Positions 1 to 9,295 of a stretch of 64,000 nt of DNA are shown one piece after another. Positions within the stretch are counted from its first letter, which is position 1. Each line of letters opens with the position of its first letter. The stretch covers positions 28,637 to 92,636 of the forward strand of contig CACNSY010000008.1 in assembly GCA_902623255.1 (NCBI GenBank), written 5' to 3'. The position numbers were made by a program, and so were the translations under genes. Below the pieces are notes generated by a model that worked only from the letters and a program-made list of their open reading frames with translations, had not been told where the DNA came from and searched no databases. The stretch comes from an uncultured Alphaproteobacteria bacterium. GTDB taxonomy: Bacteria; Pseudomonadota; Alphaproteobacteria; HIMB59; GCA-002718135.

Positions 1-805
1 CAGGTTTACCAACATACACAGTTCTGGATAAGGCACAGTGATAACGATGTTTCACACCACCTAATTCAATAATTGTTCCTTCATTATTTTCAAATTTTTT
101 ATCACTAGGAGTTAAGTGTGATGCTGATGCTGATCTCCCACTTGCAAGTATTATACCTAAACCTGAATATTCTCCTCCAATTTGTGTTGAATCATTTCCA
201 GCAATGAGAGTATTTTGAATTTTTCCTGCAACTGTACTTTGTTTTACACCTTCTTTTATTGAAGCAAATGCTGTTGTCATTCCTGCTTTCACAAGTGTGC
301 CAGCATCTTTCATAAATTTTATTTCATTTTCAGATTTTACATATCTTACCCAATTAATTAGAAGATGTGCATTAATAAATTTAGCATTCGTTAAATTATC
401 TTTTAATCTCCTATGATTTTCTGCAGTATAATAATAGCTATCCATTTCGACGCCAATATTTTTACTTGACCAATTTTTGTCTTTAAATAATTTAACTACA
501 TAATCATATGGATGTAATGGTGGTGATTGAATAAGTCGCTCAGGATAACCAAATATATTTTCTTCATTTAAAAAAGTTGTAATCCTTGCACCATTCGAAT
601 CTTGCTTTCTTCCAAACCAAAATGGTTGATCTTCATCTATAGAAATTATTACTCCTTGTGGAACATAAAATGACCATCCATCATAGCCAGTTAGATAATT
701 CATATTAGAGGGATCAGTAGTTAATAGAATATCAACACCTCTTTTATTCATAGACTGTTTTACTTTTGCAATTCTTGAATTAAATTCTTCTTGTGAAAAA
801 ATCAT
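1..805 (-). CDS. doeA: Ectoine hydrolase DoeA/EutD-like, M24 family (partial, C-terminus outside window)
   Basis: Manual translation from ATG at 805: MIFSQEEFNSRIAKVKQSMNKRGVDILLTTDPSNMNYLTGYDGWSFYVPQGVIISIDEDQPFWFGRKQDSNGARITTFL..., matching the remembered DoeA N-terminal pattern (TDPxNMNxLTGYDGWSFYV, GRxQDxNGARxTT). Open to the window edge and not in the ORF track. Confidence 0.85.
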   Translation of the reverse strand, partial: MIFSQEEFNSRIAKVKQSMNKRGVDILLTTDPSNMNYLTGYDGWSFYVPQGVIISIDEDQPFWFGRKQDSNGARITTFLNEENIFGYPERLIQSPPLHPYDYVVKLFKDKNWSSKNIGVEMDSYYYTAENHRRLKDNLTNAKFINAHLLINWVRYVKSENEIKFMKDAGTLVKAGMTTAFASIKEGVKQSTVAGKIQNTLIAGNDSTQIGGEYSGLGIILASGRSASASHLTPSDKKFENNEGTIIELGGVKHRYHCALSRTVYVGKP

Positions 806-824
806 AATTTTTTAGATAATCTCT

Positions 825-1388
825 TTATCTCTCTAATACTTCATATCCAAACTGATCTGCTGTTTCAAGAAGGATCTCCCAAATTGATAAGGCAAAACCT
901 CTTGGTATATATAAACAGTAATTATTAGAGGATATTTTAAATAACTTAACACTGACATGATGAATGGCTGTGCTAGCAGAAGATAAATCTGGAAAATTCC
1001 TAGGTCTTAAATCAATTGGAAGATGTCTATTTAAAAATAATGATGAATTATCTCCTGATATTTCAATACCTGTGAAAGCATGAGACATGTCTAAAATTGT
1101 TGCGATTTGCTCACTTATTTCAATTTCTTTATTAAATAGCCACCATTTCAAAGGTTCCATTCTCCATAATGATTTATTTTCAAATATTATCCCTTTATTA
1201 AAACTAGGAATATTTTTAATTTTTAGTTCTTTTGATAGTAAATTATTCATTTCATCAATTTTGTCAGGCCAACAGGCAATTTGCAAAATTTCTAAACTTT
1301 TTAATTCTTTAAATGTTAGAGATTGTTTGTCGCTTGATGAATATTTTCCAACCTTATAAATTGTTTCTAGTGCAGAATGTCTATGCAT
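825..1388 (-). CDS. soxG: Sarcosine oxidase gamma subunit
   Basis: ORF 825..1412; likely start MHRHSALE at 1388, overlapping the soxA end. Position after soxBDA and SoxG-like tail (STAIHHVSVKLFKISSNNYCLYIPRGFALSIWEILLETADQFGYEV). Confidence 0.85.
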   Translation of the reverse strand: MHRHSALETIYKVGKYSSSDKQSLTFKELKSLEILQIACWPDKIDEMNNLLSKELKIKNIPSFNKGIIFENKSLWRMEPLKWWLFNKEIEISEQIATILDMSHAFTGIEISGDNSSLFLNRHLPIDLRPRNFPDLSSASTAIHHVSVKLFKISSNNYCLYIPRGFALSIWEILLETADQFGYEVLER

Positions 1389-4338
1389 ACATTCGTTCTC
1401 CTTTAGGATCAATCATATGTGGTGAAACAACTTTTAAATTCATTTGTTTATTTCTTACAGGATCTGCCCCAACTAAATTGGTATCTTTCCATTTATCTAA
1501 ACCACCTTTGACAAAACCTAATCCAATCCAATGTCCAAGTTCAGGAGAATAAGTAACTGAGGTAATTCTTCCGATACCCTGTCCTTTAATATTATTTTTT
1601 TCACAGACAATAGTTCCAGCATTAAAAGTTTCTTTTAAGTTTGTTGGAAAGAAACCTACTAGAATTTCTCGATCATTATTTTTTAATACTCCTCGTTTTC
1701 TCATTGCGCTTCCAATATATGATTTTTTTGTAGAAGCCATTTTGCTTAAACCTGCATCATCAATTGTTACCCTTCCATCAAGCTCAGCGGCTGTTACATG
1801 ACCTTTTTCAACTCTAAGTGCACCTAAAGCTTCTAATCCATATAAACATCCATCATATTTTTTTGCATTTTCCCAAATTAGGTCCATCATTGTATTAGCA
1901 AAATCTGATTTGACATAAACTTCAAAAGCTAATTCACCTGAAAAACTAATTCTTGCAATTCTACAAGGAATATTACCTTTAAGAAATGTTGAAGTAACAC
2001 CCATAAAAGGTAAGTTATTATTAGTTACAACCAAAGAATCATCGACACAATTATTGAGAACTTCTCTAGATTTAGGTCCTGCAACTGATACGCCTGCCCA
2101 TTGTTCAGAAACACTAGTCACATTAACATTAAGATCTGTCCATCTAGTTTGAAGTAATTCTTCTAACCATGACATCACTTTTGCAGCTTCACCTGTAGAC
2201 GTCGTCATAAAATATTCATTTTCTGCTAATCTCCAAGATGTACCATCATCCATTACAATACCGTCATCACGCAACATGATACCGTATCTAGCTTTTCCAA
2301 CTTGTAGTTTTGAAAAACTATTCGAATAAATTCTATTTAAAAATTCAGTAGAGTCTGGTCCTTGAATAGCAATTTTGCCTAATGATGTTATATCACAAAT
2401 TCCAACTGTTTTTCTTACTGTTGATGCTTCTCTTATATAAGAGTCACTTAAAGTTTCATTTTCTTTGGGATAATACCAAGGTCTTTGATACAATCCAACT
2501 TCAATCATTTTTGCACCATGATCAATATTCCATTGATGCATTGGTGTTACTCTTAACGGCCTAAAATGTTTTCCAACATTTCTTCCGCTTAAGGCACCTA
2601 TAGATACAGGAGTATAAGGAGGCCTGAAAACAGTAGTCCCAACTTCTGGAATTTCTTTATTTAAAAGTTCAGCCATTAAAGATAATCCAATGATATTTCC
2701 CATTTTTCCTTGATCGTTTGCCATACCTAAAGTTGTGTATCTTTTAAGATGCTCTACCGAAATGAAACCTTCACGATGCGCGAGTCTTACGTCATCTGTC
2801 GTTACATCATGTTGATAATCTACAAAACTTTTTGATCTAGATTTTTTATATTTTACTTCATACAGTGGTTGTATGGGATTTTTCCATCCACCAGGTTTTG
2901 GGAAAAAATAATTTGTTTTAGAAATACCTAAACGGTTCAACGCATCAGTAGTTCCTGCTATCCCAGAAGCAATACAATCATTTTTATTCCATAAACCTCT
3001 AGAAGAACCTACCATTGTAATATTTTCTTTTTTGTCACTTGGTAAAAAACAAGCATTGTTATAATCCCATTTAGGCTTTACGCCTCTGTGAGATAACAAA
3101 TGTACAGCAGGTGACCAGCCACCTGATAATAGAACCTGATCACAATCTATAGTTTCAGATTTATTAATAGTTTCACTTTTTGATATATCTAAACTATGAA
3201 TTTTTTTTGAACCATTAATATTATAAGGTACATACCCTTTTCTAATTTCAAAACTTTTATTTGTCTCAATTTCAAAATTAGTTCGTGAATCAAGAACAGT
3301 TACATTGGCCCCAGCTTCTGATAATTGATTTGCTGTTTCATAAACAGAATCATTATTTGTAGCTATCACAATTCTTTTTCCGGTGAGTACACCATATCTA
3401 TTCAAATAATGCTTTGATGCATTTACAGTCATTACACCAGGAATATCATTATTATTAAATGCAATGTGTCTTTCAATTGCTCCAGCACCAACAATTATAT
3501 GCTTTGCTCTAATGGTCCAAAATCTTTGGCGTGGAATGTTTACATTTGGTGCTGATATATGGTCTGTTACTCTCTCTAATAAACCAACAACGCAATTATC
3601 ATATAATCCGAATGCAGTAGTTCTAGTCATTATTTTTATGCCTAGATTTTCAAGTTGATTTTTAATTTGTGAGTTATCAAAATCATTTTCTGCAAGTTGA
3701 TTTCCTCCAATAAGACTATCTTGCTCAACTAAAATAACATCTAATTTTTTTTCTGCTGCCTCTATTGCTGCTGCAACACCAGCAGGTCCTGATCCTACAA
3801 CAATTAAATCACAAAAATCATGAGCATGCTCATAAGTATCTGGATCAGGTAAACCAGAAGCACTTCCCATTCCCGCAGCTTTTCTAATAAACTTTTCAAA
3901 AAACATCCATATGGCTGTTCCTTTACCCCATTCAAGTGGAGGTATTCCCATGAAAGTTTTATAATAAAAACCAGCTGCAAAAAATCTACCTAAGTAATTA
4001 TTTATTCCCGCTAGATCAAAATTTACGTTTGGAAATGCATTTTGACCACTTGCTTCCAAACCATTATATAATTCTTGTGTTGTTGCTCTTACATTCGGAT
4101 CTCTTCTATCTTTTGAACCAATTGTAACTAAGGCGCCGGATTCCTCGACTCCACTAGAAAATATTCCTCTTGGTCTATGATATTTAAAACTTCTTCCAAC
4201 TATACCGATATTATTTGCTAGTAATGCCGATGCTAGTGTATCTCCTTCAAAGCCTTTGTAATTTTTTTTATCCCAACTAAAGGATAAAATTTTATCTCTA
4301 TTAATTTTTCCATAGTTATCTATTCTTCTTGTCTTCAT
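1381..4338 (-). CDS. soxA: Sarcosine oxidase alpha subunit (heterotetrameric)
   Basis: 985 aa; FAD-binding VVGSGPAGVAAAIEAAEKKLDVILVEQ, C-terminal GcvT-like aminomethyltransferase domain; soxBDAG order. Confidence 0.95.
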   Translation of the reverse strand: MKTRRIDNYGKINRDKILSFSWDKKNYKGFEGDTLASALLANNIGIVGRSFKYHRPRGIFSSGVEESGALVTIGSKDRRDPNVRATTQELYNGLEASGQNAFPNVNFDLAGINNYLGRFFAAGFYYKTFMGIPPLEWGKGTAIWMFFEKFIRKAAGMGSASGLPDPDTYEHAHDFCDLIVVGSGPAGVAAAIEAAEKKLDVILVEQDSLIGGNQLAENDFDNSQIKNQLENLGIKIMTRTTAFGLYDNCVVGLLERVTDHISAPNVNIPRQRFWTIRAKHIIVGAGAIERHIAFNNNDIPGVMTVNASKHYLNRYGVLTGKRIVIATNNDSVYETANQLSEAGANVTVLDSRTNFEIETNKSFEIRKGYVPYNINGSKKIHSLDISKSETINKSETIDCDQVLLSGGWSPAVHLLSHRGVKPKWDYNNACFLPSDKKENITMVGSSRGLWNKNDCIASGIAGTTDALNRLGISKTNYFFPKPGGWKNPIQPLYEVKYKKSRSKSFVDYQHDVTTDDVRLAHREGFISVEHLKRYTTLGMANDQGKMGNIIGLSLMAELLNKEIPEVGTTVFRPPYTPVSIGALSGRNVGKHFRPLRVTPMHQWNIDHGAKMIEVGLYQRPWYYPKENETLSDSYIREASTVRKTVGICDITSLGKIAIQGPDSTEFLNRIYSNSFSKLQVGKARYGIMLRDDGIVMDDGTSWRLAENEYFMTTSTGEAAKVMSWLEELLQTRWTDLNVNVTSVSEQWAGVSVAGPKSREVLNNCVDDSLVVTNNNLPFMGVTSTFLKGNIPCRIARISFSGELAFEVYVKSDFANTMMDLIWENAKKYDGCLYGLEALGALRVEKGHVTAAELDGRVTIDDAGLSKMASTKKSYIGSAMRKRGVLKNNDREILVGFFPTNLKETFNAGTIVCEKNNIKGQGIGRITSVTYSPELGHWIGLGFVKGGLDKWKDTNLVGADPVRNKQMNLKVVSPHMIDPKGERMYA

Positions 4339-4619
4339 TTATTATTTTCTACAACCTTCTGTAAATCCGGATGGCATGGTTTGACACTTTTTATTTCATG
4401 AGTGACAGTAGAACGTTCAACTACCAACCACATTCTACATCCATTAGAATGATGCCATGTTTCAAATTGAAAACCTTTTATATTTTTTCTGAAAAATATA
4501 GCTTCAGTCCATTCTTTCTCTGATGCATCTAACGAAGGATAATTGATTGTTGCATCTCCTCCATAACTAAATTCACTATGATCTCTTTCACCACAATAAG
4601 GACAATTGATTCTAATCAT
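4335..4619 (-). CDS. soxD: Sarcosine oxidase delta subunit
   Basis: 94 aa; MIRINCPYCGERDHSEFSYGGDA...; between soxB and soxA. Confidence 0.95.
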   Translation of the reverse strand: MIRINCPYCGERDHSEFSYGGDATINYPSLDASEKEWTEAIFFRKNIKGFQFETWHHSNGCRMWLVVERSTVTHEIKSVKPCHPDLQKVVENNK

Positions 4620-5885
4620 TTAACCGTGCAATTTTGGATCAGGTCCTGCGCCACGTTCATCAATATTGATACCTTTTTCAAATCTTTCTAAATTATGATT
4701 TTGTACGTAGTTATGCGGGTTTTCATTTGCAATTAAGTCGGCAAAATACCAACCTGATGCAGGACTAGCTTTGAAACCACCATAGTTCCAACCAGCATTT
4801 AAATAGAGATTAGATATTGGCGTTTTACAAATAAAAAATGATCCGTCCATTGTCATGTCCATAACACCTGCCCAATGACGAAGTAATCTTATTCTTCCAA
4901 GTGAAGGAAATATTGCCATGGCCGCTTCGGCAACATCTTGAACCATAGGAAGATTTCCTCTTTGAGCATATGATTTATACCAGTCAAGATCACCACCAAA
5001 CACCATGCTTCCTTTATCTGACTGCGATATATAGAAATGCGCACCACCTACGCCATAAACAACAACCTGGTCTAGAAGTGGTTTAACAGCCTCAGATACA
5101 AATGCTTGTAGTTTATGGGATTCAATTGGCAGGTTACCTAATTCTGCCATTTGCCATAATACTGAAGTATTGCCTGCAACAGCAAATCCTATTTTCTTTC
5201 CTTTTATAATTCCTCTTGAAGTTTGAATACTTTCAATATTTCCATTCTTTCTTGTAAAACCTGTAACTTCACAATTTTGAAGAATGTCTACACCTAATGT
5301 ATCTGCAGCCCTTGCATAACCCCATGCAACTGCATCGTGTCTTGCATTACCTGCTCTTTTTTGAACTGCAGCTCCAAGTATTGGAAATCTAGAATTATGA
5401 TAATTTAAATGTGGAATTTTTTTCTTTAAAGTTTTTAAATCCCAAAGTTCTGCATCAGTTCCATGGAGTCGCATAATATTATAAATCCGTGAAACTGAAT
5501 CTTTAGCACCAGGGCTATGAAATAACGAGACATGAGCTCGTTGGCTAAACATTACATTATAATTTAATTCATGACTTAAATTTTCCCATAACTTTAAAGA
5601 ATGTTCATAAAATTCGTGATTGCCTGGCATCATATAATTTGATCTTACAATAGTTGTATTACGTCCAGCGTTTCCTCCACCAATCCAGCCTTTTTCTAAG
5701 ACAGCTACATTTTTTATATTATGATTCTTTGCTAAATAATATGCCGTGGCAAGACCGTGTAGACCTCCCCCAATTATTACAACATCATAACTATTTTTTG
5801 GTTCTGGATCACGCCATTGTCTAGTCCAATAAGACTGACCATTTAAACCGTTTTTAATTACATTCCAGGCATTAAATTTTGTCAT
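4620..5885 (-). CDS. soxB: Sarcosine oxidase beta subunit
   Basis: 421 aa; YDVVIIGGGLHGLATAYYLAKNH FAD motif; GWNYGGFKASPASGWYFADLIA. Confidence 0.95.
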   Translation of the reverse strand: MTKFNAWNVIKNGLNGQSYWTRQWRDPEPKNSYDVVIIGGGLHGLATAYYLAKNHNIKNVAVLEKGWIGGGNAGRNTTIVRSNYMMPGNHEFYEHSLKLWENLSHELNYNVMFSQRAHVSLFHSPGAKDSVSRIYNIMRLHGTDAELWDLKTLKKKIPHLNYHNSRFPILGAAVQKRAGNARHDAVAWGYARAADTLGVDILQNCEVTGFTRKNGNIESIQTSRGIIKGKKIGFAVAGNTSVLWQMAELGNLPIESHKLQAFVSEAVKPLLDQVVVYGVGGAHFYISQSDKGSMVFGGDLDWYKSYAQRGNLPMVQDVAEAAMAIFPSLGRIRLLRHWAGVMDMTMDGSFFICKTPISNLYLNAGWNYGGFKASPASGWYFADLIANENPHNYVQNHNLERFEKGINIDERGAGPDPKLHG

Positions 5886-5961
5886 TTGTTTTATTAATTA
5901 TTAGAATAGTTGATGAAAGTAAAATGAATTAACTTGCCATGCTAGTGTTATTTAATCACAG

Positions 5962-6987
5962 TTAACTTGATGAATCTGGCCATGTGTCATTTAATCTATA
6001 ACCTTCTGGAAAAGGATCATCCTTATCGATATATAAAATTTGTTTTCCAGTAATAAATGCACTACCTGTTATTTTTGGAATAATACAATTTTTGTTATTA
6101 ATTGTAATTTCCTTTTCAATACTTGCTTTAAATGTAGATCCTATAATAGACTTTGATATAAATTCTTCATTTATTTGTATTTCATTTTTTTCTCTCATTA
6201 CTGCTAATCTTGCTGAAGTGCCTGTACCACAAGGTGAGCGATCAAGTTTTCCAGGTCGTATAACAACTGTATTTAATCCTGTAAGTAATGATTGATTATT
6301 TTTTTTTAAAGGTTCAATAAATTGGCAAAAGGAAAGATAATCTAATCCTTTAATAGTAGGATGTTCAAATCCTATAGATGCGTTTGCTTCTTTCAATAAT
6401 TCTTTGGCAACATTTACAAATTTATTTGCATTCTTTGGTTCAATTTTAAGATTAAAATCACTAGCATTACAAATTAAAAAACTGTCACCTCCAAAAGCGG
6501 TACTTACTTTAATTGTGCCATAATTTTTAGTCTTTAAATCTACATCTATTTTATCTGCAAAGCAGGCAAGATTAGTTAAAGTGACACTTTTAACTTTCTT
6601 ATTTTCACAATCAGCAACAACTTTTATTAAACCACCGGGAGCTTCAAGTGTAAGCATGCTTTTAGGATATTTCATTTGAACAATATTTTTTTCTAATAAG
6701 ACTGTTGTTACACAAATTGCATTTGATCCGCTCATGGGAGGATTATCTTCTGGTTCCATAATTACAAATCCAGCATCTGCATTTTTATTTGAAGGTTCTA
6801 AAATAATATTACAATGTTTAAAGACCCCTCCTCGAGGTTCATTTAAAAAAAAATTTCTCCATTTTTTATCTAAAAAAAGTTTTTTAGAAGCTTCCTCAGG
6901 TGAATTAAACTTCAAACCTTTAATTCCAATTACGACATCCCCAATTTCACCACAGCAATGTGTGTTAAATACTGTGATTTCATCCAT
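5962..6987 (-). CDS. Proline racemase / hydroxyproline epimerase / trans-3-hydroxyproline dehydratase family protein (Ser/Cys type)
   Basis: 341 aa; PPMSGSNAICVTTVLL (Ser at first catalytic position) and DRSPCGTGTSARLAVM (Cys at second). Confidence 0.9.
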   Translation of the reverse strand: MDEITVFNTHCCGEIGDVVIGIKGLKFNSPEEASKKLFLDKKWRNFFLNEPRGGVFKHCNIILEPSNKNADAGFVIMEPEDNPPMSGSNAICVTTVLLEKNIVQMKYPKSMLTLEAPGGLIKVVADCENKKVKSVTLTNLACFADKIDVDLKTKNYGTIKVSTAFGGDSFLICNASDFNLKIEPKNANKFVNVAKELLKEANASIGFEHPTIKGLDYLSFCQFIEPLKKNNQSLLTGLNTVVIRPGKLDRSPCGTGTSARLAVMREKNEIQINEEFISKSIIGSTFKASIEKEITINNKNCIIPKITGSAFITGKQILYIDKDDPFPEGYRLNDTWPDSSS

Positions 6988-8137
6988 GTGGAATTATTAG
7001 ATCATCAATATTTTTAGAATGATGTGTAATTTGTTCGTATCCATCTTTTGTTATAATAAAGCTATCACCAACTTGTGATCTAAAATTATTTGCACTTGCC
7101 CCGCCATCAACAGCAAATACCATTCCAGGCTCAAGAACTGTTTTGTTCCCAACTACTAATTGTGGTTCCTCTAAAAAGCTAAAGCCTGTACCTCTTCCAC
7201 ATCGAAATGTAGGATAAGGGTATCCCTCAGACTGTATAGTATCTGCATAAGCAGCATGAACTTCTTCAGCTGTTACTCCAGGACCAAGAATTTCAAGAGC
7301 AGCTTTTTGAGATTTAACTGCAGTCTCAAAAGCTTTTATTTGTTCATCTGATTGAATTTCTTCTACCCAAAATATTCTGTCAAAACCTAATTTAAACCTA
7401 TGAAAATTTGTAGAACCACAATAACATACAAATACGGGATCACCTTTTTGTATAATTTTGGTCGAAGCGCGATGGTGAGTTTTAGGTAAATCATGACCCG
7501 ATGTCATAACAGGCAAAAAATGAATATTTGGAGACATATTGATATTATCAGGATAAAATTCTTTTAAAAGATCTGCTGCTTTTCTTGTTCCAGCTTGTGA
7601 TTGTGCAAGTGCAACCTCATACTCAGGAACATTATGGCCAATTGTTTTTTTTGCTGCCTCCATCATAGCCATACCAACTTCGCCGGCATGCCGAGCTATA
7701 TTCAATTCATGATTAGATTTAATCATTCTTATATTATCTATTAATTTGGTTAAATCCCCAGGATGATCTTGAAGTAATTCGTCTAAATAACTTTTAACCA
7801 TTGGATTGATTTTAAATTTTTCAATAAAAATATTTTTATGCTGATTAATAATTTGAGGTAATAATTCTCTCCATTCATTTCCAATACCATCATTCCATGT
7901 TTCGACTGTATCCACAGGGCAATCATCTGGTACTAATAAAACATCAAGAAGAGGTGTAATTAAGTAAGTTTTATGATCATTTGAAACAACTAAAAGTGTT
8001 GGTCGAAAAAAATCCATATGAAGGAAGTCATGATATCCTGTAAAATAATAAATAGAGTCATCATCTGTTATAATTGAGAGATCAATATTATTCTCAGACA
8101 TTTTTTTCTTAAGTTTATTTAAATTTTCAGAAAACAT
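6980..8137 (-). CDS. M24 (pita-bread fold) creatinase/ectoine-hydrolase-like protein
   Basis: 385 aa; creatinase-like NIARHAGEVGMAMMEAA...VPEYEVALAQSQAGTRKAAD; canonical metal ligand motifs substituted. Confidence 0.8.
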   Translation of the reverse strand: MFSENLNKLKKKMSENNIDLSIITDDDSIYYFTGYHDFLHMDFFRPTLLVVSNDHKTYLITPLLDVLLVPDDCPVDTVETWNDGIGNEWRELLPQIINQHKNIFIEKFKINPMVKSYLDELLQDHPGDLTKLIDNIRMIKSNHELNIARHAGEVGMAMMEAAKKTIGHNVPEYEVALAQSQAGTRKAADLLKEFYPDNINMSPNIHFLPVMTSGHDLPKTHHRASTKIIQKGDPVFVCYCGSTNFHRFKLGFDRIFWVEEIQSDEQIKAFETAVKSQKAALEILGPGVTAEEVHAAYADTIQSEGYPYPTFRCGRGTGFSFLEEPQLVVGNKTVLEPGMVFAVDGGASANNFRSQVGDSFIITKDGYEQITHHSKNIDDLIIPHG

Positions 8138-9292
8138 TTATTTTAATTGTTGTTCTACTAATTCAGTCCAATATGAAGAACCTACGACTAATAATTCGTC
8201 ATTAAAATCATAATTATCAGCATGTAAAGGTCTGGAATGCTGCTCTGATGTACCGTTACCCATTAAAACAAAGCAGCCAGGTTTTTCATTTGCCATTACT
8301 GAAAAATCTTCTGAGAATAAACGTGGTTCAATATCACCATTACATTTATCGTTTCCAAGCAATGAAACTGCAGCTTTTGTTGCAGACTCAGTTTGGTTTT
8401 TTGAATTAAAAGTTATAGGACAGGTTGTTTCATATTTAACACTACCATTAACACCATGTGCATTGCAAATGCCCTCAACAATTTGTAACATTTTTGATGC
8501 AATTTTTTCATTTGTTTCTTTTGATAAAGCTCTTGCATCACCAGTCATTTTTACCATACCCGGCAGAACGTTTTTTTTACCATCGGTTATAAATTCAGTA
8601 ATAGAAACTATACCATTATCTGCTGGATTTAATTTCCTAGAGACTATCGATTGAAGTGCTACTGCTATTTGAGAACCGACAGTTATTGCATCAACGCCCA
8701 TATGAGGTAATGCAGCATGCCCACCTTTAGCTTTTATTTCAATTTCAAATAAATTTTCACTTGCTGTGATTGCTCCTTTTCTAGTGCCAAATGTTCCAAT
8801 TTCCATGTTAGGAATATTGTGCATAGCGTAAACTTCATCAATTTTAAATTTATCAAACAAGCCCTCATCTATCATTGTTCTTGCACCAAAAGTATTTTCT
8901 TCATCAGGTTGAAAAATAAAATATACTGTGCCGTTAAAGTTACCTTTTTCTGATAAATATTTTGCTGCTCCTAATAACATAGTAGTGTGACCGTCATGTC
9001 CACATGCATGCATTCTATTATCAAACTTAGACTTATAACTAAACTCATTAGTTTCGTGTATAGGGAGAGCATCCATATCTGCTCTTATACCAATTGATTT
9101 CGAACTATTTCCTTTTTTTAAAATTCCAACTACTCCAGTCCTGGCAATACCAGAATGCACTTCTATTCCAAAATCTTTTAAAAGAGTTGAAACTTTTGCT
9201 GAAGCATATTCTTCTTCAAAACTAATTTGTGGGTGCATATGTAGATCATGACGCCATTCTACTAATTGGTTATGTAATGACTGTGTTTTCAT
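8138..9292 (-). CDS. M20 family amidohydrolase (hippurate / N-acyl-amino-acid hydrolase-like)
   Basis: 384 aa; WRHDLHMHPQISFEE, GIRADMDALPI, HACGHDGHTTMLLGAA, FQPDEE. Confidence 0.93.
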   Translation of the reverse strand: MKTQSLHNQLVEWRHDLHMHPQISFEEEYASAKVSTLLKDFGIEVHSGIARTGVVGILKKGNSSKSIGIRADMDALPIHETNEFSYKSKFDNRMHACGHDGHTTMLLGAAKYLSEKGNFNGTVYFIFQPDEENTFGARTMIDEGLFDKFKIDEVYAMHNIPNMEIGTFGTRKGAITASENLFEIEIKAKGGHAALPHMGVDAITVGSQIAVALQSIVSRKLNPADNGIVSITEFITDGKKNVLPGMVKMTGDARALSKETNEKIASKMLQIVEGICNAHGVNGSVKYETTCPITFNSKNQTESATKAAVSLLGNDKCNGDIEPRLFSEDFSVMANEKPGCFVLMGNGTSEQHSRPLHADNYDFNDELLVVGSSYWTELVEQQLK

Positions 9293-9295
9293 AAC

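Noticed and set aside
8138-9292. M20 hydrolase as DoeB (N-acetyl-diaminobutyrate deacetylase)
   Set aside because: DoeB/EutE belongs to the AstE/AspA-like family, whereas this protein is an M20D-type amidohydrolase; only a functional substitute is conceivable.
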